A DNA stretch of 28,331 nucleotides. Origin: a virus. Below are positions 11,758 through 19,673 of this stretch, piece by piece (the stretch's first letter is position 1; each line of letters starts with the position of its first letter). A program made the position numbers and the translations under genes. The stretch spans positions 1 to 28,331 of IMG/VR virus record IMGVR_UViG_3300032236_000999; one strand, written 5' to 3'. A model generated the notes under the pieces. The model searched no databases, was not told where the DNA came from, and worked only from the letters and a program-made list of their open reading frames with translations.

Positions 11758-14700
11758 TTAGAAATAGGTCACGATACAGGCGAAGCCGTGGGCGCCTGCT
11801 CCCCCTGCTCCTGAGGCGAACCCGTTATCCGATGCTCCCCCGGCACCGCCACCACCTCCGGGCCAGCCGCCCGCACCGCCTGTGCCGCCTGCCACGCCAG
11901 TTCGGTAGTAGCCTCCGCCGCCACCAGTGCCGCCTTGCATATATTGGGTTGTAGCAGAAGTTCCTGCGGTTGCTGCGGTTCCACCAGAAGTTCCGCCAGA
12001 ACCTCCGGCGATACCTGAAATCACGCCAGATGCACCAACGTTTGCGGACATAAATCCGCCATCTCCACCAGCCGCATTGGTGGTGCTAGATGCACCTGCG
12101 CCTGCTCCACCTCCACCACCAGAAGAAGTGATGTTTTGACCAGAAGTTGATGTTGCAGAAGTCCCCGTGGTGGAAGCGCCAGCACCAGCACCGCCAGCCG
12201 TGACAGCAGAAGGAAAGATTATTGAAATCCTAGTTCCGCCAGCCGTTCCTGCGGTATTGGAGCCGCCAGAGCCAAAGTTTCCTCCGATTGCCCTGTAAAT
12301 CGAGAAGGTGGTATTATTGCCGACGGTTCCATTATTTCCTGCGGTAGTGTCAACGGACACCGAAGCACCGCCAGCAGAACCTGCACCGACCACGACCGTC
12401 TCTGTCGCACCAAGGTAAGCCGCGTTGATGCGACTGTAAAAGACGCCTCCTGCTCCGCCACCGCCTCCGCCGAAGCGAGCCGAACTGGTGGCATAGCGAC
12501 CGCCGCTTCCACCGCCTCCGCCAGCACCGAACAGCAGGATTTCCACCCACTTCGCACCAGCAGGCTTCGTCCAAGTAAAACTCCCGCTGCTAGAGGCCGA
12601 GCCGAAGGTCTGGACGTCGCAGCCGCCGGAACCGCCAGAGGACACCGCCGCCCATGCGCCGTTCTTGCGTCCGTAGGTCGTGCCGTCGGAGGCCGCGTCG
12701 TTGAAGGTGGCAATCGTGCCTAGGCCGAGGTTCGTGCGGGCGGTCGCCGCGTTGGCGAGGTCGGAGAGGTTGGACGCCTTGGCGAGGTAGGTCGAGCTAG
12801 CGGAGGCGGTCGTCAGATACGAGGACATCCCAGAGATAGTCTGGTAGGTCGACGCCGCGTTCGTGATCGTCAGGTAAGTGGACGCCGCCGATGCCGTCGT
12901 AAGGTAGGACGACATACCCGCCAAGGTCTGGTAGGTCGACGCCGCGTGGCTGGACGTCTCGAGGCCGAGGGTGCTGAACGTCTTGTTCTTCCAAAGAGCC
13001 GTGGACGATTCGTAAGCCAGCAGGTCGAGGTTGGCGGGGGACGTGATGGCTACGTCGTGCAGTTCGTCGATTTCGTAGGCGTCTCGGATGTTGAGCGTGA
13101 TGCTACCCTGCGTAGGATGGGCACGAGATACCACGCCGATGACCACATAGTGGTTGGGAGCCAGGACTTCCGTGGAGGTGTAGCCGCCAGCCACCGTCGC
13201 CGAAAGGTAGAGCGTGTCGCCGTCCGTAAACGCGTGGGTGTCGAGGTTGCCGATAGTCCCGGAGGTGACGACCGTACCAGTTCCGTTGTTGGCGATGTCA
13301 GCCGTGGCGAGGCCAGCGACGTTGAAGGACGTGGACTCCGCGTTGGCTTGGGCGAGGATGACCGTAGGCAGGTTGCCGTGTGCCCCAGCAAGGCTGACGA
13401 CCGCACCCTTGGGGATGGTCACGCCCGACTGGTTGCTGACCGTGATGAGCAGTTGGGTCGCCGAGGTGAAGGTCGGAAAAGTCTGAAGCGAGCCTGTGCC
13501 GTCGATGTATTGAGACGAAGTCCCCGTGGGCTTGGGGAAGTAGGTCGCGGCGGCGTTGCTGATCGTCAAATAGGTCGCGCTAGCCGTCGAGCTGAGCAAA
13601 TAGGGCGACAGAGCAGACGCCGTGATAAAGGCTGAAGGGTTCGACAGCGGGTAGTAGGTCGCGCTGGCGGTCGAGGACAGCAGGTAGGGGCTGAGAGCCG
13701 CCGAGGTGATGTAGCCCTGCGAGGTCACCCACGACTGCGTGGCGTAGCCGGTGAGGTAGGACGAGGTGATGTAGCCGTTCGGGTTGCTGTTCGGATACTT
13801 GCCGTCCAACGCCGTCTGAAGGTCGGTCTGGGCAGAGAGCGTGCCCGTGATGCTTCCCCAAGAGACGGACGAGGTCGAACCAATCACTTCCCACGCGGCG
13901 TCCTTGCGTCCGTAGGTCTGACCATCGGAAGGGGCGTCAGGGATGCCGGAGACGGCTGCGGTCGTCTGCACCGTCGAGTCGGCGAAGGTGATGGACGAGC
14001 CGTTGATGACGATGCCAGAAGCCGTCGAGCCGTTGCCGAAGTTCAGGACGCCCTTGTCCAGACCCGCAAAGTTGTCGGACGAGTCGTAGGACTTGATGGT
14101 CGCGCCGTAGGCGTTGAAGTTAGTCGAGCCGTTCCAAGTGGCGTAGCCCGTCAACGAAGCGGACGTGAGGTAGCCCGCTGGGTTGGAGGACAGGGGGTAG
14201 AGGTGGGAGGTCGCCCAAGCCTGCGTGGCGTAGGCCGACAGGTCGATGGAGATGGTCTTAGTCCCGCTGTTGTAGGACAGGGGAGCGGTCGCCGCGACGA
14301 CGCCAGTAGGGCCGGTCGGGCCGACAGGGCCTTGGATGCCCTGGATGCCTTGGTCGCCGCGCGGGATGGTGAAATTGAACACCGCCGCCGAGGACGTGCC
14401 GACATTGGTCACGATCGCCGAAGACCCAGCCGCACCCGTGGTCGTAGAGCCAACGGTGATGGTCGCCGCCGTCCCAGTATCGCCCTTGACGCCCTGCGGG
14501 ATGCCGAAGTCGAAGACCGCGTTGGTCGCCGTCCCCACGTTGTTGACCGTGGCGTTGGAGCCAGCGGCGAGGGTCGTCACCGAACCGACCGTGATGGTCG
14601 CTCCAGGGCCGGGAAGACCCGTGGCAAGGTCAACGGTCGCGGGCTGGACGTAGGAGACGTCGACCGAGGAAGGCGGGTTCGCGGGGGTGATCGTCACGAC

Positions 14701-14763
14701 CGCCGAAGCGGGCGTCGAGGCCGTCAGCGTAGCCGACTCCGTGAAAACGAGGGTTAGACCCAT
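11758..14763 (-). CDS. Large tail fibre with collagen-like and glycine-rich regions
   Basis: This is a 1001-residue virion protein, the main candidate for host recognition. The N-terminus has two copies of an ATITVGS...GxxGT...FNFxIPxG unit, then a short collagen-like stretch (GDQGIQGIQGPVGPTGPTG, about 133-151). Next come repeated shaft-like units (SSYLTTASAASTYLTI, LSPYLLSSTASATY), a central beta domain (SGVTIPKGAVVSLAGAHGN to SITLNIRDAYEID), two SDGxTYGRKxxAW motifs, and from about residue 735 a glycine-rich domain ending HGFACIVTYF. Glycine-rich tips of this sort form polyglycine-sandwich adhesins in some phages. DNA for part of the tip (about 11930-12360) has different codon use from the shaft. 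It overlaps the preceding gene by ten bases. Confidence 0.85.
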   Translation of the reverse strand: MGLTLVFTESATLTASTPASAVVTITPANPPSSVDVSYVQPATVDLATGLPGPGATITVGSVTTLAAGSNATVNNVGTATNAVFDFGIPQGVKGDTGTAATITVGSTTTGAAGSSAIVTNVGTSSAAVFNFTIPRGDQGIQGIQGPVGPTGPTGVVAATAPLSYNSGTKTISIDLSAYATQAWATSHLYPLSSNPAGYLTSASLTGYATWNGSTNFNAYGATIKSYDSSDNFAGLDKGVLNFGNGSTASGIVINGSSITFADSTVQTTAAVSGIPDAPSDGQTYGRKDAAWEVIGSTSSVSWGSITGTLSAQTDLQTALDGKYPNSNPNGYITSSYLTGYATQSWVTSQGYITSAALSPYLLSSTASATYYPLSNPSAFITASALSPYLLSSTASATYLTISNAAATYFPKPTGTSSQYIDGTGSLQTFPTFTSATQLLITVSNQSGVTIPKGAVVSLAGAHGNLPTVILAQANAESTSFNVAGLATADIANNGTGTVVTSGTIGNLDTHAFTDGDTLYLSATVAGGYTSTEVLAPNHYVVIGVVSRAHPTQGSITLNIRDAYEIDELHDVAITSPANLDLLAYESSTALWKNKTFSTLGLETSSHAASTYQTLAGMSSYLTTASAASTYLTITNAASTYQTISGMSSYLTTASASSTYLAKASNLSDLANAATARTNLGLGTIATFNDAASDGTTYGRKNGAWAAVSSGGSGGCDVQTFGSASSSGSFTWTKPAGAKWVEILLFGAGGGGGSGGRYATSSARFGGGGGGAGGVFYSRINAAYLGATETVVVGAGSAGGASVSVDTTAGNNGTVGNNTTFSIYRAIGGNFGSGGSNTAGTAGGTRISIIFPSAVTAGGAGAGASTTGTSATSTSGQNITSSGGGGGAGAGASSTTNAAGGDGGFMSANVGASGVISGIAGGSGGTSGGTAATAGTSATTQYMQGGTGGGGGYYRTGVAGGTGGAGGWPGGGGGAGGASDNGFASGAGGAGAHGFACIVTYF

Positions 14764-15098
14764 ACGGCGTTGGCGGGGTTCTGCGTGCCGGTGATGGAGG
14801 GCAGGACGTCGACCGCGACCGTCTCGGTGTAGAAGACGGAGCCTGCGCCGTAGGTCATTTGGATGTCAAAGTAAGCCGAACCCGTCACCCAGTTGATGGT
14901 GTTGCCGCTGTAGGTGACGTCAAAGGTGGTCGGGGAGGTCTTGACCACCGTCAGGGGGTAATAGTTGTAGCCCGCGTCGCGGAGGGCGACCTTGATGGTG
15001 ACGCCAGTCAGGTCGGCGGGGGCCGAGGGGTTGTCCTGATGGTAAGTCCCCGTAAACGCGAAGGACGTCCCCTGCTTAAAGATGACGGTCTGAGCCAT
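14754..15098 (-). CDS. Small beta-rich tail protein
   Basis: This is a 114-residue protein: KQGTSFAFTGTYHQDNP, ADLTGVTIKVALRDAGYNYY, then a further alternating region ending in PSITGTQNP. The pattern (an unmodified X-x-G-T start and a DLTG-type loop) resembles small phage tail proteins that sit next to fibres, of the BppU N-terminal type. It is preceded by one copy of the 13-base element and overlaps the fibre gene by ten bases, suggesting coupled production and probably a fibre-attachment role. Confidence 0.6.
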   Translation of the reverse strand: MAQTVIFKQGTSFAFTGTYHQDNPSAPADLTGVTIKVALRDAGYNYYPLTVVKTSPTTFDVTYSGNTINWVTGSAYFDIQMTYGAGSVFYTETVAVDVLPSITGTQNPANAVWV

Positions 15099-15104
15099 GA
15101 GAGG

Positions 15105-15117
15105 GGGCGGCAGTCCA
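15105..15117 (-). promoter_or_regulatory. 13-base intergenic element, copy 1
   Basis: Sense strand TGGACTGCCGCCC, ending 6 bases before the 15098 ATG and preceded by TTT. It is one of six perfect copies in intergenic gaps of the structural module. No Shine-Dalgarno lies between it and the start. Confidence 0.8.
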
Positions 15118-15143
15118 AAACGCCTCCTAGGCCAAGCCAGAGG
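15117..15143 (-). terminator. Weak terminator-like hairpin
   Basis: On the minus strand CCTCTGG and CCTAGGAGG can pair with a small bulge, and are followed by CGTTTT. The stem is imperfect and the U-run is short, so at best it is a partial terminator or RNA-processing hairpin. It leads straight into copy 1 of the 13-base element. Confidence 0.35.
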
Positions 15144-15156
15144 GGTCTAATGGGGC

Positions 15157-16158
15157 TTAGGATGGGAAGCCAGCGGGCGTCACAAGCTGCGAGGGAACAG
15201 GGACAGCCTTGGTGTAGCCCGTCCAAGTCCCGTTCCATGCGTTGCACTGGGACTCAAACTGAGGCCAGTAAAGGTCAGGGGACGGGGCAGGTGCGCCAGT
15301 GTAGATGACCGACCCAGAATACTGGACGGTGTTGGGCATAGTAACCGACCCGCTCAGATACTGGAAGACCATCCAAGAACTTGAGCCATCCCAGACCATC
15401 GAGGCAATCTTTACGCGCTGGCAGTTGTAGTTATACTGCGAGGGGTAGTTGCTGAAATTGTCGACGAAGTTCCCGGCAAACGAGCCGTCGACATTGATGG
15501 CGGTCGCGTGGGCGATGGAATAGAGCTGGATGACGTCGCTCGTGCCCGCGTCACCCCAAGGGGTGGTTTTCTCGAAAGCATCATCGGAGACGGAAGGGTC
15601 ATCGCTCATGATCACAACGCGAGGCGACTCGCCCATCTCAGGCTTGTTCAAGGGCTGGCGGACGATGTAGACGCCCCAGTTATCGGCTCCACCGTTGGCG
15701 GCGTTCTTCACCGTGACGAACCCTCCGTTATCCATCCAAGGGCTGTTGGTGACCGTTCCTGCTGTCTTTGAGCCTGTCGGGTAAGCCCAGACGCCAGTCA
15801 GGTAAAACTCAGCCGTCACGACCAGCGGGCGGGTCGTCCAATAGTCTTGGATGATAGCCGACAACTTGGCGACCTTGGCTTGGGCGACGCCAGGGATTTC
15901 GGGGTTGGGGATGGTCAGTTGCACCTCGCCGCCGTCCGGTGGCTCATAGGTCTGCTGCTGACCAGAGTCTGGCAGGGAGGTGATGATTGACCCACCGGGG
16001 ATGTAGGAGACCACCGTCCCGCCGCCGAGGTAGGGCGTGGGCAGGGAAGCCTGCAGGCCAGCGGCGAGGTCGTTGAGTTGCTTGGCGTAGATTTCCTCGC
16101 CCTGCACGAAGCGGGAATTGAACCGCGACCCGCTGCCGTTGAAGGAGTCCGTCCCCAT
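15157..16158 (-). CDS. Tail-tip or baseplate protein of unknown family
   Basis: This is a 333-residue protein. It starts with FNSRFVQGEEIYAKQLNDLAAGLQ split by turns, a pattern often seen at the start of phage tip and fibre-hub proteins. A Gly/Pro-rich linker (about 40-90) and a large beta-rich domain with many Trp and Tyr residues follow. No catalytic motif is visible. It lies two genes after the tape measure and just before the fibre module, so it probably belongs to the distal tail. The start is two bases upstream-adjacent to the previous stop (TAAGATG). Confidence 0.6.
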   Translation of the reverse strand: MGTDSFNGSGSRFNSRFVQGEEIYAKQLNDLAAGLQASLPTPYLGGGTVVSYIPGGSIITSLPDSGQQQTYEPPDGGEVQLTIPNPEIPGVAQAKVAKLSAIIQDYWTTRPLVVTAEFYLTGVWAYPTGSKTAGTVTNSPWMDNGGFVTVKNAANGGADNWGVYIVRQPLNKPEMGESPRVVIMSDDPSVSDDAFEKTTPWGDAGTSDVIQLYSIAHATAINVDGSFAGNFVDNFSNYPSQYNYNCQRVKIASMVWDGSSSWMVFQYLSGSVTMPNTVQYSGSVIYTGAPAPSPDLYWPQFESQCNAWNGTWTGYTKAVPVPSQLVTPAGFPS

Positions 16159-16159
16159 C

Positions 16160-17017
16160 TTAGGAGAAGATGGACACAGTGGCGACTTGGTAGATGTCCA
16201 AGTCCCAGCCCAAGGTGTCGTTGGCGATCATCAGGTCGTAGGTCGCCTTCACGATGTGCTTGCCCGACTCGATGCTGCCGATGGACTCAAGGTTGACCGA
16301 GGTGATGAGCGCGTGTTTGTGGGGGTCGGTTCCGCCAGGGATGACGGGGGCGACCAACTTGGTCAGGTCGGCGGTGTCGTGGACGAGCATCCCGACCATG
16401 TTGGCGAGCTTGTAAGCCTTGGCCTCCGACTCGAAACCGAAGAGGATTTGCCCACGGATGTTGACCATCGGGCGGAGATACTGGCGGACGCCTGCTTTCT
16501 TGTTCTGGGTCGAGGTGTCGGAAGGGGCGAAGCCGTTGAAGGAATACTTGCCCGTCGGCGCGCCGGTCGCCGGGTTCATGATGGGCAACCAGATGGAATT
16601 GTTCTTCGGGGAGGAGTAAGTCCCAGCCAGAGGGCCTGAGGCAAAGCGAGCGTCGAAGGAGGTGAAGTTCGGGTGCGTCTCGATGGGCTGGGCCATCGTG
16701 TTGGCGACGCCCGTGATCTGTGCGTCCGTGTAGTCCACGCCGCGAGACACGCCGATGTAGTCCACGACCAGCATCGAGACCCCGGCCTTAGCCGAGGAGA
16801 TGTGATACTTATAGGACTTCATCGAGAAGCCCAAGTCGTCTGGGTAGTCGACGCCAGTCTCGTAGGTGTCGATGACGTCCGTCAGGTTCGACGCGGAGGA
16901 GTCGACGGCGAAGGTCAACTGAGCCTGGGCAAGGCCGTAGGCGTCGATGGAGATTGACCCCGATGGCTGACGCTGACCGGGGTTGAGGAGGTTGTTGCCG
17001 AAGTCGACGCGGGGCAT
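16160..17017 (-). CDS. Distal tail protein candidate, unknown family
   Basis: This is a 285-residue, mostly beta protein (GSISIDAYGLAQAQLTFAVD; GVSMLVVDYIGVSRGVDYTD; ESGKHIVKATYDLMI), directly after the tape measure, where siphophages keep the distal tail protein or tail-tip genes. It has no sequence motif that I recognise as a Dit domain. A repeat of beta strands with long loops also suits a tube-like or hub protein. The call rests on gene order. Confidence 0.55.
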   Translation of the reverse strand: MPRVDFGNNLLNPGQRQPSGSISIDAYGLAQAQLTFAVDSSASNLTDVIDTYETGVDYPDDLGFSMKSYKYHISSAKAGVSMLVVDYIGVSRGVDYTDAQITGVANTMAQPIETHPNFTSFDARFASGPLAGTYSSPKNNSIWLPIMNPATGAPTGKYSFNGFAPSDTSTQNKKAGVRQYLRPMVNIRGQILFGFESEAKAYKLANMVGMLVHDTADLTKLVAPVIPGGTDPHKHALITSVNLESIGSIESGKHIVKATYDLMIANDTLGWDLDIYQVATVSIFS

Positions 17018-17023
17018 GGGAGG

Positions 17024-18250
17024 TTATTTCGTGGCGGGGATGACAGGACGACCAGTGACGACTTGCGGCTGGGTGTTCTCGGCGGTCTTGACGGAGGCGT
17101 CCGCGATGCGGGTCGTCTGGGCCAGCATGGTGTCCTGATAACTGCCGCTGAAGATGGAGGAGATGTCGCCGCCGCCGAGGGCTTGGAGGGAGGAAACGGC
17201 GAGGGCGGGGGATGATGCGCTGGGTGCGGCTGCTTCTTCGGTCTTCTTCTGCTTGGCTTCCAGCTCAGCCTTAGCCATCGCGGAGATGAGGCCGGAGAGT
17301 TCCGAGGCGATGCCAGCGCGGGTCGCCGCGTCCAAGCCAGGGGTCGCCAACTGCTGTTGCATGTAGGCACGCGTTCCGGCCTGTTGGGCGGCAAGGCCGA
17401 CACCCTTGGAGGAAAGGTCTTTAATCAGTTCCTTTTGATACTGCTCAAGGCCAGCACCTGAGCGGATGTCGATGCCCTTGGACTGAAGGCGTTCGGCGAC
17501 ATCTTGGATGGACGCCCCGACAATGCCCTTGGTTTCCTGCTCGTCGACCGACACCTCGATGAACTTGAAGAACTTCTTCCAAGCTGCGGTGCGGCGTTCG
17601 GCGGCACGCTCGGCGGCGGCGGCGGCCTGAAGCTCCGCGTCAGAGTAGGTCTTTAGGGCGGACGACTGCTCGGTGATCGCGGACTCGCCCTTGGCGATGA
17701 TGGGGAGCAGTTCACGACCAGAGCGTCCGAAGATGGTCGTCGCGTTGGCGGCGACTAGGGCTTCGTTGCCCGTGTCCTGGAGTTGCTTGCCTAGGGCGGC
17801 GAGGGCTTGGGTCGCCGTGATGTTGCCCGACGCAATCTGCTCGTCGGTGAAGCCAAGTTCCTTCAGCACCTTGCCGTGACCGTTCACGTCCTTGGAAGCC
17901 TGACCGATGTATTTCGAGAAAAGGCCGACCGAGCGGGCGACCGCGTCCATGCTGACGCCGACGGATCGGGCTAGACCAGCCACGCGCTGAAACTCCTCGC
18001 CGCCTCCTGCGGTCGTGCGGATAGCCTTGTTGAGTTCGGAGAAGTATTCCTTAGCCCCGGCGATGCCTTCCTTGAACTTGTCGAAAAGGGCGGTCGCGGC
18101 GAACATCCCGCCGAGGGCGGAAGTCACGCTGGTGGCGAGGCTTTGAAACTGGCCAGAGATTGCCGTACCGGCGGTCTTGGCGGCTTCGGACGCTCCCTTG
18201 GCGACATCGGAGAAATCGCCGCTAAACTTTACTTTTACGTCGTCAGCCAT
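17024..18250 (-). CDS. Short tail tape measure protein
   Basis: This is a 408-residue, helical, Ala-rich protein. It starts VKVKFSGDFSDVAKGASEAAK, and its first 60 residues and following hydrophobic patch (SALGGMFAATALFDKFKEGI) are typical of tape measures, as are the FSKYIGQASKDV region and the C-terminal TTRIADASVKTAENTQ. Tape measures set tail length at about 0.15 nm per residue, so a tail near 60 nm is expected, short for a siphophage. The middle holds an Ala/Arg-rich coiled coil (AAAAAERAAERRTAAWKKFF). It starts one codon after the stop of the chaperone candidate, in the same frame. Confidence 0.85.
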   Translation of the reverse strand: MADDVKVKFSGDFSDVAKGASEAAKTAGTAISGQFQSLATSVTSALGGMFAATALFDKFKEGIAGAKEYFSELNKAIRTTAGGGEEFQRVAGLARSVGVSMDAVARSVGLFSKYIGQASKDVNGHGKVLKELGFTDEQIASGNITATQALAALGKQLQDTGNEALVAANATTIFGRSGRELLPIIAKGESAITEQSSALKTYSDAELQAAAAAERAAERRTAAWKKFFKFIEVSVDEQETKGIVGASIQDVAERLQSKGIDIRSGAGLEQYQKELIKDLSSKGVGLAAQQAGTRAYMQQQLATPGLDAATRAGIASELSGLISAMAKAELEAKQKKTEEAAAPSASSPALAVSSLQALGGGDISSIFSGSYQDTMLAQTTRIADASVKTAENTQPQVVTGRPVIPATK

Positions 18251-18253
18251 GGG

Positions 18254-18835
18254 TCAGTTTCGGGTGGTTTGTTTCTTTTGTTCTTCCAGCTCCCGCTTAT
18301 ATGCTTCCATCGCGTCCCACTCCTTGTCGGAGATGACGTCGACTTCAGCACCAGCGGCCTTGATGTGTGCGATGTGCAGCCAGATTGCTTCGGCCTCAGG
18401 CATCGTCCATGCGTCCTTTGTGGAATGTCCGTTGCGGACGAGCGAAGCGATCACGGCGAGATGCCAGGGGATGCCGGTCTCCTTGGAGCGGTTCTCCTTT
18501 TCCCAGAAGCGAGGCCAGAGGGACTGAGCCGACATATAGATGAGGATTTTGGACGCCTCCTCTTTCAGTCGCTTGATGCTCAGTTGCATCGACTTAAGGT
18601 GATAACCCTCGCGGAAGGTCAATGGCGCTCCGAGGGCGTTGATTTCGTGGGACGACAGGATGCGGACGGCCTTGATGATGTCCATCGCCCCGAAGGGGCG
18701 AGACAGGTCAAGGATGGGCGAGTCGATGGCCTCCAAAGCCACGCGGTGGCGAAGGCAGAAGGGCAAAAGACGACGACCGCAGACCTCAAGGGTCGGCGGC
18801 AGTATCGTCGCAGCTTGCGTCCACCGGGAGGCCAC
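18254..18835 (-). CDS. Tail assembly chaperone candidate
   Basis: This 193-residue, GTG-started protein lies between the tube candidate and the tape measure, the standard place for the lambda G/GT chaperone. It is helical and charged, with LPPTLEVCGRRLLPFCLRHRV near the start and a Lys/Glu-rich end (AYKRELEEQKKQTTRN). Lambda and most siphophages make an extended form by a -1 frameshift. I looked at the last codons in the -1 and +1 frames and both stop soon after, so no frameshift product is supported. The family call is positional. Confidence 0.55.
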   Translation of the reverse strand: MASRWTQAATILPPTLEVCGRRLLPFCLRHRVALEAIDSPILDLSRPFGAMDIIKAVRILSSHEINALGAPLTFREGYHLKSMQLSIKRLKEEASKILIYMSAQSLWPRFWEKENRSKETGIPWHLAVIASLVRNGHSTKDAWTMPEAEAIWLHIAHIKAAGAEVDVISDKEWDAMEAYKRELEEQKKQTTRN

Positions 18836-18857
18836 GGCGGTAAAGCCCTGCGGGGGC

Positions 18858-19196
18858 TTAGGTGATGCCCTGGTACTTGACCAGCTTGAGGGTGACCTTG
18901 CGGAAGCCGTTGTTCGTGCCAGCGTCGTCCACCTGCTTGATGATGTAGGAGATGGTGTTATAGGTCAGAGTCTGACCAATGGCGGGAACGGTCGCACCAG
19001 TCTTGAGGACACCGGACAGGCTCGTTTCGTAGCGGAGGTCGTCTAGTCGGTCGGTAATGACCACGCCCGTTTCGTTCATCACTTCGACGTCAATGGCGGG
19101 CTTCGTAGCGATGTCGTCGCTCTGGAGCGTGACGAAGCTCGCGGTATCATAAAGACCCCAGACGTGGGCAGTTCCGAAAGTGGTGGGCAGGGACAT
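18858..19196 (-). CDS. Tail tube protein candidate
   Basis: This is a 112-residue beta protein: TLQSDDIATKPAIDVEVMNE, then DLRYETSLSGVLKTGATVPAIGQTL (with breaks) and a closing strand KVTLKLVKYQGIT. The pattern (short loop, strand, P-x-x-G-x-x-L, paired strands) and the place right after the tail terminator fit the tube protein (lambda gpV position). It is shorter than most tube proteins. The alternative is a small neck or completion protein. Copy 2 of the 13-base element lies 20 bases upstream, in a setting with no Shine-Dalgarno. Confidence 0.55.
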   Translation of the reverse strand: MSLPTTFGTAHVWGLYDTASFVTLQSDDIATKPAIDVEVMNETGVVITDRLDDLRYETSLSGVLKTGATVPAIGQTLTYNTISYIIKQVDDAGTNNGFRKVTLKLVKYQGIT

Positions 19197-19216
19197 GGGC
19201 TATTAGAATTAAAGGG

Positions 19217-19229
19217 GGGCGGCAGTCCA
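19217..19229 (-). promoter_or_regulatory. 13-base intergenic element, copy 2
   Basis: Sense strand TGGACTGCCGCCC, beginning six bases after the tail terminator stop and ending 20 bases before ATG 19196. Confidence 0.8.
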
Positions 19230-19235
19230 GCAGGG

Positions 19236-19673
19236 TCAGGCAGCGGGCGGATAGACCCCTACCAGCGTGTAGGTGATGACGTTGCCCCAGCGGCGGTCGG
19301 CGACCCCTTCGTCGTCCGAGACGATCGTGGAGAAGTAGAGGCTACCTTGAGTCCAAGCGGCCTGAAGTCCGGCGAGGTCGGTCATGATGCCTTGAACGGC
19401 TTCCACGCGGGCGCGGTGTTCGGCGAGGGTCGAGTCGTCGGCGGAGGAGTAGACGTAAATCTTCACGGTGACCTCGAAGTTGCCGAGGTTGACGTAGCCG
19501 AAGTCGCGGTGGGCTTGGGCGGACTCCGCGTGGAGGATGACGATGGGCAGGGAGCGGATTTCGTCCGTCTGACCAGCGTGGATTTGGACGCCAGGGAGTC
19601 CGCTGGCGTTGGTCGTGAACCAAGCGAGGAGGGATTGTTCCGAAATCGTGCGGATGCCGTAGAGGGTGGTCAT
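19236..19673 (-). CDS. Tail terminator protein (gpU-like position)
   Basis: This is a 145-residue alpha/beta protein: an N-terminal helix (ISEQSLLAWFTTNA), a PIVILHAESAQAH strand, a GNFEVTVKIYVYSSADDST strand, a helix (HRARVEAVQGIMTDLA) and a final strand (RRWGNVITYTLVGVYPP). This order matches tail terminators of the lambda gpU/HK97 gp10 neck region, which cap the tube and join it to the head. It overlaps the upstream gene by four bases. Confidence 0.7.
   Translation of the reverse strand: MTTLYGIRTISEQSLLAWFTTNASGLPGVQIHAGQTDEIRSLPIVILHAESAQAHRDFGYVNLGNFEVTVKIYVYSSADDSTLAEHRARVEAVQGIMTDLAGLQAAWTQGSLYFSTIVSDDEGVADRRWGNVITYTLVGVYPPAA

Noticed and set aside
12780-13760. Repeats in the fibre gene as a CRISPR array or mobile element
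   Set aside because: The repeats are in frame, imperfect and code for shaft units of the fibre; there are no unique spacers of regular size and no inverted ends.
18240-18300. A lambda-type -1 frameshift making a longer chaperone
   Set aside because: An A-rich run is present near the end of the gene, but both alternative frames meet a stop within about 12 codons.
18790-18804. A seventh copy of the 13-base element
   Set aside because: Only ACTGCCGCC matches, and it lies inside the chaperone candidate coding sequence.
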